DNA from: HLUCCA09 sp039822045
GTDB taxonomy: Bacteria > Pseudomonadota > Alphaproteobacteria > Rhodobacterales > Rhodobacteraceae
DNA: 64,000 bases
Direction of reading: 5' to 3'
Assembly (NCBI GenBank): GCA_039822045.1
Contig: JBCBMY010000023.1
Span: 1-64,000, forward strand
The first letter of the stretch is position 1; each line of letters starts with the position of its first letter. A program made the position numbers and the translations under genes. Below are positions 53,456 through 61,488 of the stretch, in pieces. Under the pieces are notes generated by a model, which was not told where the DNA came from, did no database searches, and worked only from the letters and a program-made list of their open reading frames with translations.

Positions 53456-53479
53456 GGGAGGCTCCTAGGCAAGGGGGGA

Positions 53480-53506
53480 GGGCCGCGACGGGGCGCGCGG
53501 CGGCCC
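53480..53506 (-). other. Stem-loop between binding proteins E and D
   Basis: GGGCCGC (53480-53486) pairs with GCGGCCC (53500-53506), 13-base loop, in a 58-base gap. Confidence 0.5.
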
Positions 53507-53513
53507 GGCTGCG

Positions 53514-55061
53514 TCATTCGACCGAGAAGTTCTCGGCGCGGAAATCCATCCAGTAGAGCGGGTAGGGCGCCCAATCGATGTCGGCGCGGAAGCCCCAGAT
53601 CTCGACCGGGCGGTAGAGCGGCAGGTGGGGGACATCGTCGATCAGGATGTCGTGCATGGTCTGCCAGGCGGCCTTGCGCACGGCGGGGTCCATCGATGTG
53701 CTGAGGGTCTCGCCCGCCTCGGCATAGGCGGCGGGCACGGCCCAGTTGCCGTATTCGGACTCGGGCCGGGGCACCGCATAGCTGCCGGTGTCGGGGTTCC
53801 AGCGCACCCACATGGGGCTCAGCGGGTCGTTGAAGTTGAGGTCCGCCGAGACCGCCCACATGTCGAAATCGGTCTTCTGCCATTCGAGCTGGGTCCAGTT
53901 TTCCTTGATCCCCAGCTCGACATTCAGGCCGACCTTGGCCCATTCCTGTTGGGCGACCTGCAGGGCGCGGCCCATATTGACGTAGTAGCCGTCGACGAAA
54001 CGCAGCTCGATCGTCTCGCCGCCATAGCCGGCCTCGGCCAGCAGCGCCCGGGCGCGCTCGGTGTCGTAGGCGGGCATCGGGTTCTCCGCCGCCATGGCGC
54101 CGAACTCGTCCCAATTGTAGCCGTCGGGCACCTCGGTCAGGCCGCCCCAGATGACATCGACCAGCTGCGGCCGCGGCATAGACAGCATCATCGCCTGCCG
54201 GATGCGCTTGTCGTGCACGATGTTGGCGGGATCGGCGCTGTTGAAGACCAGCTGATGGTTGTTGAGGATGCGGACGGATTTGGTCTGCAGGCTCTCTTCG
54301 CGGTCGACCAGTTCCTTCTGATCGGGGGGGATGGAGATCGCCATATCCATCTCGCCGGTCACGAGATTGGCGATGCGGGTGGAAACCTCGGGCACCTCGC
54401 GGAAGGTGATCCGGCGGAGTGGCGGGGTGGTGCCCCAGTAGTCGTCGTTGGCCTCGAGGACGAGCCGGTCGCCGTCGACCTTTTCAATGAAGCGGTACGG
54501 GCCGGTGCCGACGGGCGCGGCGGAGAACGCCTCATGGCCCATCTCGATATACATCTCCTTGGGCACGACATGGCCGAGCGGGCTCGCCAGACGCCAGAGG
54601 AGGACAGGGTCCGGGCCCTTGGTGGTGATGCGGACGGTCTCGGCGTCCACCGCCTCGGCGCTTTCGATGGTGGCGACAAAGCCGCTGGGGCGGATCTCGG
54701 CGCGCTCGGGCGAGACGGCAAAGGCGACATCCGCGGCCGTCATCGGCGTGCCATCGTGGAAGGTCACGCCCTGACGGACCGTCAACTCCCACGTCACATC
54801 GTCGATTTGCGCCCACGATGTCGCGAGGCCGGGCGACGGGGTGCCCTCGACGGAGGGATCGGTGGACAGGTAGTCGCGCGTCACGATCCGGTCGAAGACG
54901 TTGTAGACCACGGGCTGGGCGTAGTTGGACGTGTCGAGCCCGCCATGGGTGGGGCGGATCGTGGGGGTCGCAATCGTGATCTCGGGGCGCGCGTCGTGGC
55001 CATCGGCGAGGGCCGTGGTGGCCATTAGCGCGGCGAAGAGCGTGAGAGCAAGGCGGGGCAT
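53514..55061 (-). CDS. Family 5 (DppA-like) ABC solute-binding protein E of seven
   Basis: A 515-residue receptor with signal peptide MPRLALTLFAALMATTALAD. PTIRPTHGGLDTSNYAQPVV and GTPSPGLATSWAQIDDVTWE set it apart from B, C, D, F and G and closer to A. It has no cysteine insertion (LVFNSADPANIVHDKRIRQA). The segment corresponding to GLITGEYDIITSIPPDQAEL is changed to NLVTGEMDMAISIPPDQKEL. It ends YWMDFRAENFSVE, like D in DFRAEN. Ligand unknown. Confidence 0.92.
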   Translation of the reverse strand: MPRLALTLFAALMATTALADGHDARPEITIATPTIRPTHGGLDTSNYAQPVVYNVFDRIVTRDYLSTDPSVEGTPSPGLATSWAQIDDVTWELTVRQGVTFHDGTPMTAADVAFAVSPERAEIRPSGFVATIESAEAVDAETVRITTKGPDPVLLWRLASPLGHVVPKEMYIEMGHEAFSAAPVGTGPYRFIEKVDGDRLVLEANDDYWGTTPPLRRITFREVPEVSTRIANLVTGEMDMAISIPPDQKELVDREESLQTKSVRILNNHQLVFNSADPANIVHDKRIRQAMMLSMPRPQLVDVIWGGLTEVPDGYNWDEFGAMAAENPMPAYDTERARALLAEAGYGGETIELRFVDGYYVNMGRALQVAQQEWAKVGLNVELGIKENWTQLEWQKTDFDMWAVSADLNFNDPLSPMWVRWNPDTGSYAVPRPESEYGNWAVPAAYAEAGETLSTSMDPAVRKAAWQTMHDILIDDVPHLPLYRPVEIWGFRADIDWAPYPLYWMDFRAENFSVE

Positions 55062-55092
55062 TGGGCAGAACCTTTGGCGCGGAGGAAGCAAG

Positions 55093-55117
55093 GGCGCCGC
55101 CCGGGTGGGGCGGCGCC
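55093..55117 (-). other. Stem-loop between binding proteins F and E
   Basis: GGCGCCGCCC (55093-55102) pairs with GGGCGGCGCC (55108-55117), a perfect 10-bp stem with loop GGGTG, in a 65-base gap. Confidence 0.65.
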
Positions 55118-55126
55118 GGCGATCGG

Positions 55127-56701
55127 TCACTCGGAGAACGCGACGTTGTGGTCGCGGAAATCCATCCAGAACTGGGAATAGGGCGTCCATTCGAGGTCGG
55201 AGCGGACGCCGTAGATCTCCATCGTCCGGTAGAGCAGCATTGCGCCGGCCTGTTCCTGGAAGATGTCGAGGAGCGTGGCGAAGGCCTTTTGGCGCTCGGC
55301 CTCGTCGAGGCTCTGTTCCAGCACTTCGCCGGCGGCGCGGAACTCGTCGCCCAGATCCACCATGCCGAGGCGCACGAGCGTCGCGCTCGGCAGGCCGTAG
55401 TTCCAGTAGAGGACCACGGGATCGGGGATATACATCGTGGCCGAGATCAGGATGGCATCCTGGATCTCGGCGAACGGCTGTTGCTGCGACCAGTTCTCGA
55501 CGAAGCTCAGCTCGACATTGAGGCCGACGGCCTTCCACATCTCCAGCGCCACTTCCATCGCGCGGTCGCCGTTGACGTAGTAGCCCTGGGTGATGAAGAG
55601 CTTGATCGGCTCTCCGTCGTAGCCCGCCTCGGCCAGAAGCGCCTTGGCTCTCTCGGGATCGTAGGGAAGCGCCGAACGGGTCTCGTCGTGAAAGTCGCCA
55701 TAGAGCGACCAGGTCGGGCCTGACGGCACGGTGGCCAGCCCGTTCCACAGCCGGTCGGCCAGCTGCTCACGGTCCACCGCATGGATCATGGCTTGCCGCA
55801 CGAGAGGGTTGTCGGTGGGCGCCGGGGTTTCACAGCCTTTGCCGGTTTCCCCGCATCCGGTCATGAAGAGCACGTTGTGGTAGTTCTCGATCTCCGAGAC
55901 GCGCGTGTCGTAGGCGTCCTCGCGATCGATCAGTTCGGCCTGATCCGGCGGCACCGAGGTGATGATGTCATACTCGCCGGTGATGAGGCCGGCGATTCGG
56001 GCCGAGGTTTCGGGCACGGCGCGGAACGTGATCTTGGAGAATGGTGGCGGGGCGCCCCAGTACTCGTCATTTGCGACGAGCTCGAGCATGTCGTCGGCGC
56101 GGTACTCGTTCCACTTGTAGGGGCCGGTGCCGATGGGCGCGGCGCCGAACCCCTCGGGCCCCAACTCGCGGTATTCGTCGGCGGGCACGACATGGCCGAT
56201 CACGTAAGCGAACCGGTGGAGGAGCGCCGGGTCGGGAAACTTGGTCGTCACGCGAAGGGTTGCGTCATCCACGATGTCGACGGCGGCGAGGCTGGAGGCC
56301 AGCGGGTGCGGGCGCAGAGGCTCCTCGCCCCACAGGCGCTCCGCCGAGATCGTGAAGGCCACGTCGTCGATGGTCATCGGCCGGCCATTGTGAAAGACAA
56401 CGTCGTCGCGGATCTTGAACTCCCAAGTGAGGTCGTCGATCTGGGTCCACTCGGTGAAGATGCCAGGGACGGGATCGGTGCCGTCATTCCCGTTCGGCCC
56501 GCTGAGCCAGTCGCGGTTGATCAGAACATCGAACACCGAGCGCGAGACGCGGCTGACGAAGTTGGCGTCGCCCAGAGCGCCGTGACTGCGCTGCAGCACC
56601 GGCATGGCGATGACGAGTTCGGGCCTTGGGGCGTGGCCATCGGCCAGAGCGCCAGAGGCAAGGACGGCGGTGGCGAGTAGCGCCAGCGTCGGCGTCTTCA
56701 T
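55127..56701 (-). CDS. Family 5 (DppA-like) ABC solute-binding protein F of seven
   Basis: A 524-residue receptor with signal peptide MKTPTLALLATAVLASGALA. It shares long runs with member B: SHGALGDANFVSRVSRSVFD, WEFKIRDDVVFHNGRPMTID, and LWGEEPLRPHPLASSLAAVD, so B and F are the most recent duplicate pair. Its cysteine insertion is FMTGCGETGKGCETPAPTDN. It ends FWMDFRDHNVAFSE. Ligand unknown, but B and F should bind related molecules. Confidence 0.93.
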   Translation of the reverse strand: MKTPTLALLATAVLASGALADGHAPRPELVIAMPVLQRSHGALGDANFVSRVSRSVFDVLINRDWLSGPNGNDGTDPVPGIFTEWTQIDDLTWEFKIRDDVVFHNGRPMTIDDVAFTISAERLWGEEPLRPHPLASSLAAVDIVDDATLRVTTKFPDPALLHRFAYVIGHVVPADEYRELGPEGFGAAPIGTGPYKWNEYRADDMLELVANDEYWGAPPPFSKITFRAVPETSARIAGLITGEYDIITSVPPDQAELIDREDAYDTRVSEIENYHNVLFMTGCGETGKGCETPAPTDNPLVRQAMIHAVDREQLADRLWNGLATVPSGPTWSLYGDFHDETRSALPYDPERAKALLAEAGYDGEPIKLFITQGYYVNGDRAMEVALEMWKAVGLNVELSFVENWSQQQPFAEIQDAILISATMYIPDPVVLYWNYGLPSATLVRLGMVDLGDEFRAAGEVLEQSLDEAERQKAFATLLDIFQEQAGAMLLYRTMEIYGVRSDLEWTPYSQFWMDFRDHNVAFSE

Positions 56702-56723
56702 GGTGGTCCTCCCGGGGTGATGC

Positions 56724-56747
56724 GGGCCCGCCTGGAGTGGCGGGCCC
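56724..56747 (-). other. Stem-loop between binding proteins G and F
   Basis: GGGCCCGCC (56724-56732) pairs with GGCGGGCCC (56739-56747), 9-bp perfect stem, loop TGGAGT, in an 89-base gap. Confidence 0.65.
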
Positions 56748-56790
56748 CTGTCGCTCAGGGCTTGGGCGCGCAGGCGCACCAGCCGGGCTT

Positions 56791-58368
56791 TCAATCGCCC
56801 GCGAAGGCGACGTTGTAGTCGCGGAAGTCCATCCAGTAGAAGCTGTAGGGCGTCCAAAGCAGGTCTTTGCGGACGCCGTAGATCTCGATCGGGCGGTACA
56901 TGATCAGGGCCGGGTTCTGCTCCTGCCACTCGTCGAGACCCTGGTGGAAGGCTTCGATCCGGGCCTCGGAGTCGAGCGTGGTCTCTAGAATGTTGCCGAC
57001 GCGGATATATTCTTCGGTCGGTTCCTGGACGTTGCGCGCGAGGTAGGACGCCGCGGGCTCGGCAAAGCGCCACCAGAAGGGCGACAGCGGGTCAGGGATG
57101 CGGATGTTGGAGGAGTTGATCCACACGTCCTGCCAGCCATAGGGGCGCTGCTGGCCCCAGTTCTCGACGAATTGCAGGCGGACGTTCAGGCCGACGGCCT
57201 CCCACATCTGCATCATCACCTGCACCGCTCGGTCGCCGTTCACATAATAACCGGCGGTGACGGCGATCACGATCTCCTGGTCCTCATAGCCCGCTTCCTC
57301 GATCAGCGCCTTGGCGCCGTCGGGGTCGAAGCCGATCGGCGCGCGGTCGGCATCGTGCAGTTCGCCATACATCTCCCAGGTCGGACCCGCGGGCACTTCG
57401 GCCAGGCCGTTCCACAGCCGGTCGGCGATCTGCTCGCGATCTACGGCCATGATCATGGCCTTGCGGATGAGCGGGTTGCGCACGGCAGCCTCGCGGCCAT
57501 CGCCGCGGTCGCAGCCTACGCCCTCTTCGCCGCAACCGGTCATGAAGGTGAGGTGATGCATGTTTTCCACCTCGATCGAGCGCGTCTCGTAAAACGCTTC
57601 GCGATCGATCAGTTCGGCCTGATCGGGCGGGATCGAGGTGATGATGTCGTACTCGCCGGTGATCAGGCCCGCGATGCGGGCCGAGGTTTCGGGCACCGAC
57701 TTGAAGGTGATCTGCGAGAAGGGAGGCGTGCCGCCCCAGTACTCATCGAACGCCTTCAGAACGATGTAATCGTCGGCGACGCTCTCTGCCCAGTAGTAGG
57801 GACCTGTGCCGACGGGCGCGGCGCCGAAGCCCTCGTAGCCGCGCTCGCGGTAAAGCTCAGCCGGCACGACATGGCCGATCACGTGCGCCAGGCGGTGCAG
57901 CAAGACCGGATCGGGGTACTTGGTGACAATGCGGACGGTCTCGTCGTCGACCACGGTGACCTCTTCGAGCGAAGAGGCGAGATTGTGCGGACGGATCTCG
58001 AACCGCTCTTGCGAGAGTGTGAAGGCGGCGTCTTCAGCCGTCATCTCGCGGCCATGGTGGAACTTGACGCCCTGGCGGACCTTGAACTCCCAGGTCAGAT
58101 CGTCGATCTGCTCCCATTCGGTGAAGATGCCCGGCACGATGTCGGTGCCGTCATTCCCGTTGGGGCCGTTGAGCCAATCACGGTTCAGCAGGCCATCCAT
58201 CACCGACTTGATGACACGGCTGTCGAAGTTCGATTCCGCCACCGCCGGGTGCAGGCGCTGCATGGCAGCCATGGCAATGGTCAATTCCGGGCGATCGTCT
58301 GCCCAGGCCGCCGACACGGCGAGCGAAGCGGCGCCGGCAAGCAGGCCAGCAAGAAGCGTAGTGCGCAT
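56791..58368 (-). CDS. Family 5 (DppA-like) ABC solute-binding protein G of seven
   Basis: A 525-residue receptor, first in transcription order of the array. The signal peptide MRTTLLAGLLAGAASLAVSA is followed by WADDRPELTIAMAAMQRLHP. AAGGGGAGA precedes the ATG at 58368; an upstream in-frame start would add 19 residues without signal character. Cysteine insertion FMTGCGEEGVGCDRGDGREA (Cys279, Cys286). It resembles C and D, and ends SFYWMDFRDYNVAFAGD. It lies opposite the dppB-like gene across a 284-base regulatory gap. Ligand unknown. Confidence 0.93.
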   Translation of the reverse strand: MRTTLLAGLLAGAASLAVSAAWADDRPELTIAMAAMQRLHPAVAESNFDSRVIKSVMDGLLNRDWLNGPNGNDGTDIVPGIFTEWEQIDDLTWEFKVRQGVKFHHGREMTAEDAAFTLSQERFEIRPHNLASSLEEVTVVDDETVRIVTKYPDPVLLHRLAHVIGHVVPAELYRERGYEGFGAAPVGTGPYYWAESVADDYIVLKAFDEYWGGTPPFSQITFKSVPETSARIAGLITGEYDIITSIPPDQAELIDREAFYETRSIEVENMHHLTFMTGCGEEGVGCDRGDGREAAVRNPLIRKAMIMAVDREQIADRLWNGLAEVPAGPTWEMYGELHDADRAPIGFDPDGAKALIEEAGYEDQEIVIAVTAGYYVNGDRAVQVMMQMWEAVGLNVRLQFVENWGQQRPYGWQDVWINSSNIRIPDPLSPFWWRFAEPAASYLARNVQEPTEEYIRVGNILETTLDSEARIEAFHQGLDEWQEQNPALIMYRPIEIYGVRKDLLWTPYSFYWMDFRDYNVAFAGD

Positions 58369-58386
58369 GAATCTCCCCTTGGATCC

Positions 58387-58405
58387 CGGATGCTCGCTGC
58401 ATCCG
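58387..58405 (-). promoter_or_regulatory. Leader stem-loop before the binding-protein array
   Basis: CGGATGC (58387-58393) and GCATCCG (58399-58405) form a 7-bp stem. On the minus strand a run of seven T precedes it, and the ribosome-binding site AAGGGGAGA of gene G follows 7 bases later, so it would lie in the 5' leader of the long receptor transcript. Confidence 0.4.
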
Positions 58406-58442
58406 AGAAAAAAAGGCCAGCGCAATGAGACAGGACAGTGAC

Positions 58443-58470
58443 AATTCCGGAATTTGCACTTAGGTGCAAA
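58443..58470. promoter_or_regulatory. Palindromes in the divergent SBP/dppB promoter region
   Basis: AATTCCGGAATT (58443-58454) is a perfect 12-bp palindrome that runs into TTTGCAC-TTAG-GTGCAAA (58453-58470), a perfect 7-4-7 inverted repeat. The second resembles the LysR-gene repeat at 34277 (TTGCAC-GAG-GTGCAA) but with a 4-base spacer. Placement in the 284-base gap between divergent units fits a shared operator for receptors and permease. A further TTCGCGAA occurs at 58496. No regulator gene is adjacent. Confidence 0.6.
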
Positions 58471-58652
58471 AAAATTTTGCCCTGGAGAATCTGTATTCGC
58501 GAAATCGGGAGGTTTGAGAGAATTTTTCGAGAAGCTTTCTTAACTAATTCCTGACGCCTGCTTGAAGCTTTTGTGTCGCCAGTGAAATCCCGGGGGCATG
58601 CAAAAAACTGTCATAGAATCTGGGCACTTCTGAGGCTGAGAAGGGGGCAGAG

Positions 58653-59579
58653 ATGCTTGGGTTCATTTCACTGAAGTTACTCAGAGCGGTGGCAACCCTT
58701 TGGATTGTCGTCACATTCGTTTTTATAATCCTAAGGGCATCGGGCGATCCGACCTATGTCCTTCTGCCGGACGACACTCCGCAAGATATCATCGACATCT
58801 ATCGCGAGCGCTGGGGAATTGATCGCCCGATATGGGAGCAATACCTCACCTATATGCGGTCGCTCCTGCAGGGCGACTTCGGCGTGAGCTTCTTCGACTT
58901 TCGCCCGGCCCTCGATCTGGTGATGGAACGGGTGCCGAAGACACTGCAACTGGGCCTCGTCGCCTATGCCGGAGGGGCGATCATCGGTGTGACACTCGGT
59001 GTGATCGCCGCGCTGAACCGCAACACCTTGATCGACCGGCTGACGATGGCGGTGGCGGTCTTTGGCTATTCGATGCCCAACTTCTTCTTCGGGCTTTTGA
59101 TGATCATCGTGTTCTCGCTGCAGCTTCGGTGGCTGCCGCCCTCCGGCTCCGACACGTGGCAGCACATGATCATGCCTGCGATCACGCTCGGCCTTGCCGC
59201 GGCCTCGCAGATTGCGCGGTTCACGCGGTCCTCGGTCCTGGAGGTGCTGCGCCAATCCTACATGCGGACGGCCCGCGCCAAGGGGGCGTCGTGGCCGCGG
59301 CGCATCCGGTGGCATGCGCTGCCCAATGCCGCGATCCCGACCCTGACCGTGCTTGGCTTCCAGTTCGGTCTGATGATCGCGGGCACCGTGGTGATCGAGA
59401 CGGTGTTCGCCTGGCCCGGGATGGGGCGCCTCTTTTACCAGGCGGTGAACGCGCGCGACTATGCCGTGGTGCAGACGATCATCCTGCTCATCGCGACATC
59501 CATCATCCTGATCAACCTCATGGTCGACCTGCTCTATGCGGTGCTCGATCCAAGGGTCCGGCTGCGGGGGACCAACTGA
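58653..59579 (+). CDS. Peptide-type ABC transporter permease (DppB-like)
   Basis: A 308-residue inner-membrane permease with six helices. After TM1 (LKLLRAVATLWIVVTFVFII) comes the typical extracytoplasmic region with RERWGIDRPIWEQYLTYMRS and LLQGDFGVSF. The EAA loop that meets the ATPase reads YMRTARAKGASWPRRIRWHA followed by LPNAAIPTLTVLG. GGGGGCAGAG precedes the ATG. It is divergent from the seven binding-protein genes and overlaps the next permease by one base (TGATG). All seven receptors probably deliver to this pair of permeases. Confidence 0.95.
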   Translation: MLGFISLKLLRAVATLWIVVTFVFIILRASGDPTYVLLPDDTPQDIIDIYRERWGIDRPIWEQYLTYMRSLLQGDFGVSFFDFRPALDLVMERVPKTLQLGLVAYAGGAIIGVTLGVIAALNRNTLIDRLTMAVAVFGYSMPNFFFGLLMIIVFSLQLRWLPPSGSDTWQHMIMPAITLGLAAASQIARFTRSSVLEVLRQSYMRTARAKGASWPRRIRWHALPNAAIPTLTVLGFQFGLMIAGTVVIETVFAWPGMGRLFYQAVNARDYAVVQTIILLIATSIILINLMVDLLYAVLDPRVRLRGTN

Positions 59580-60469
59580 TGGCCGTCACCGAACCATCCA
59601 GCAGCGCGGTCATCATCAAGCCGCCGAGCTTTGTGAAGCGCATCGGACTCGACCGCCCCTGGATGGTGATCTTTGCGGGCGCCTATCTGGTGCTCGTGCT
59701 GTTGGTGGCCCTATTTGCGCCGCTCCTGCAGCCCTACGACCACGCCGCGCAAGATCTCTTCGAGATTCGCAACCCGCCGGTCTTCATGGGCGGCGACTGG
59801 AACTACATCCTGGGATCCGACGATCTGGGGCGCGACGTCCTCAGCCGCGTGATCTATGGAACAAAGATATCGGTGGTGATCGCGTTGGTGGGCACCGGGA
59901 TCGGCGCTGTCCTGGGCTCTTTCCTTGGCATCGTGGCGGCCCATTTCCGGGGGTGGGTGGACGACGTCATCATGATGTTCGTCGATGCCCAATCGTCGCT
60001 GCCGTTCCTGATCTTTGCGCTTGCGGTTCTTGCCTTCTTCTCCGGCTCCTTTTGGGTGCTCGTGATCGTGGTCGGAATCGACGGGTGGGAGCGCTATGCG
60101 CGTCTGTCCCGCGGCATGACGCTGGCGGGCAGTTCCAACACCTATATCGAGGCGGTACGCGCGCTGGGCGTGCCGACGTGGAAGGTCTACGCCCGGCATC
60201 TTTTGCCCAACATCCTCCCGGCGCTTGTCATCCAGTTCACGATCAACCTGCCGGGCACGATCCTGTTGGAGACCTCGCTGTCGTTTCTGGGCCTCGGGGT
60301 GCAGCCGCCGATGACGTCGCTCGGGCAGATGCTGGGCTATGGGCGCGACTACCTCCTCCAGGCGCCCTGGATCGCGATCGCGCCGGGCATGACGATCTTC
60401 TTCATCACCCTTTCAATCTCGATCCTGGGCGACTGGCTCCGGGATCATCTGGACCCGAGCCTGCGATGA
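59579..60469 (+). CDS. Peptide-type ABC transporter permease (DppC-like)
   Basis: A 296-residue permease. N-terminal cytoplasmic tail, TM1 (MVIFAGAYLVLVLLVALFAP), the family motif YILGSDDLGRDVLSRVIYGT, and the EAA loop YIEAVRALGVPTWKVYARHL followed by LPNILP. A late ETSLSFLGLGVQPPMTSLGQ is the DppC signature. It forms the heterodimeric channel with the preceding gene; its stop overlaps the next ATPase start by 4 bases. Confidence 0.95.
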   Translation: MAVTEPSSSAVIIKPPSFVKRIGLDRPWMVIFAGAYLVLVLLVALFAPLLQPYDHAAQDLFEIRNPPVFMGGDWNYILGSDDLGRDVLSRVIYGTKISVVIALVGTGIGAVLGSFLGIVAAHFRGWVDDVIMMFVDAQSSLPFLIFALAVLAFFSGSFWVLVIVVGIDGWERYARLSRGMTLAGSSNTYIEAVRALGVPTWKVYARHLLPNILPALVIQFTINLPGTILLETSLSFLGLGVQPPMTSLGQMLGYGRDYLLQAPWIAIAPGMTIFFITLSISILGDWLRDHLDPSLR

Positions 60470-61488
60470 ACCTTGCCAAACCCGCACCCACAGCTGTCGC
60501 CGCAGCCCATGCGACGCCGCTTCTCGAAATACGCGATTTGCGGGTGGGGTTCGAGACGGCCGATGGCAGCCGGATCGTCGTGGCTGTCGATGGCGTGTCT
60601 CTCCAGGTTCCCGCGGGCGGCACGCTTGGGCTTGTGGGCGAGAGCGGGTCGGGCAAGTCGGTGACCTGCCTGTCGGTTCTGCGGCTGCTGGCCGAGCGGG
60701 GGCGCATCCTCGACGGTGAGATCCTCTTCGGAGGGCGGGACCTGCTGACGCTGGGCCACGACGAGCTGCAGGCGCTGCGGGGCGGCGAGATCGCCATGAT
60801 CTTCCAGGACCCGATGAGCTCGCTCAACCCGGTCAAGCGGGTGGGCTGGCAGATCGCCGAAGCGCTGATGATCCACCAAGGCCTCGGCCTCAAGCCCGCT
60901 GAGGATCAAGCCGTTGCGCTTTTGGCCGAGGTTGGCATTCCCGAGCCGAAACTGCGGGCCCGCGCCTTTCCGCACCAGCTCTCGGGGGGCATGTGCCAGC
61001 GCGTGATGATCGCGATGGCGCTGGCCTGTCGCCCAAAGCTCCTCATCGCCGACGAACCGACCACGGCGCTCGACGTGACGATCCAAGCCCAGATCCTGCG
61101 CCTCATCGGCAAACTGGCCGAGGATACAGACACCGCCGTTATCCTTGTGACCCATGATCTGGGCGTGGTGGCCGAAGTCGCCGACGATGTGGCGGTGATG
61201 TATGCCGGCCGCGTGGTGGAGACCGCGCCGGTAGCCGAGATCTTTGCCGACCCGCGCCATCCCTACACGGATGGTCTTCTGGGCTCGCTCCCTAGCCGCA
61301 GTGCGCGAGGTCGGCGTTTGCCGATGATCAGCGGCGCCGTTCCCGCCCCCGAGGACTATCCGCCCGGGTGCCGCTTCGCGCCCCGCTGCCAGCGTTCCTC
61401 GGTGCTTTGCCGGACGACCCAGCCTGCGCTTGCGCCGATGGGCCCGGGCCGCGCCGCCTGTCACCATCCGTTGGATCCCCTGCCATGA
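60466..61488 (+). CDS. Peptide-type ABC transporter ATPase (DppD-like)
   Basis: A 340-residue ATPase. Walker A GESGSGKSVT near residue 60, Q-loop IFQDPMSSLNP, signature LSGGMCQRVMIAMALACRP near 165, Walker B LLIADEPTTALDVT, and H-loop LVTHDLGVVAEVAD. The C-terminal oligopeptide-transport domain has GCRFAPRCQRSSVLC with the cysteines that in related proteins hold an iron-sulfur cluster. It overlaps both neighbours by 4 bases and pairs with the next ATPase. Confidence 0.95.
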   Translation: MNLAKPAPTAVAAAHATPLLEIRDLRVGFETADGSRIVVAVDGVSLQVPAGGTLGLVGESGSGKSVTCLSVLRLLAERGRILDGEILFGGRDLLTLGHDELQALRGGEIAMIFQDPMSSLNPVKRVGWQIAEALMIHQGLGLKPAEDQAVALLAEVGIPEPKLRARAFPHQLSGGMCQRVMIAMALACRPKLLIADEPTTALDVTIQAQILRLIGKLAEDTDTAVILVTHDLGVVAEVADDVAVMYAGRVVETAPVAEIFADPRHPYTDGLLGSLPSRSARGRRLPMISGAVPAPEDYPPGCRFAPRCQRSSVLCRTTQPALAPMGPGRAACHHPLDPLP

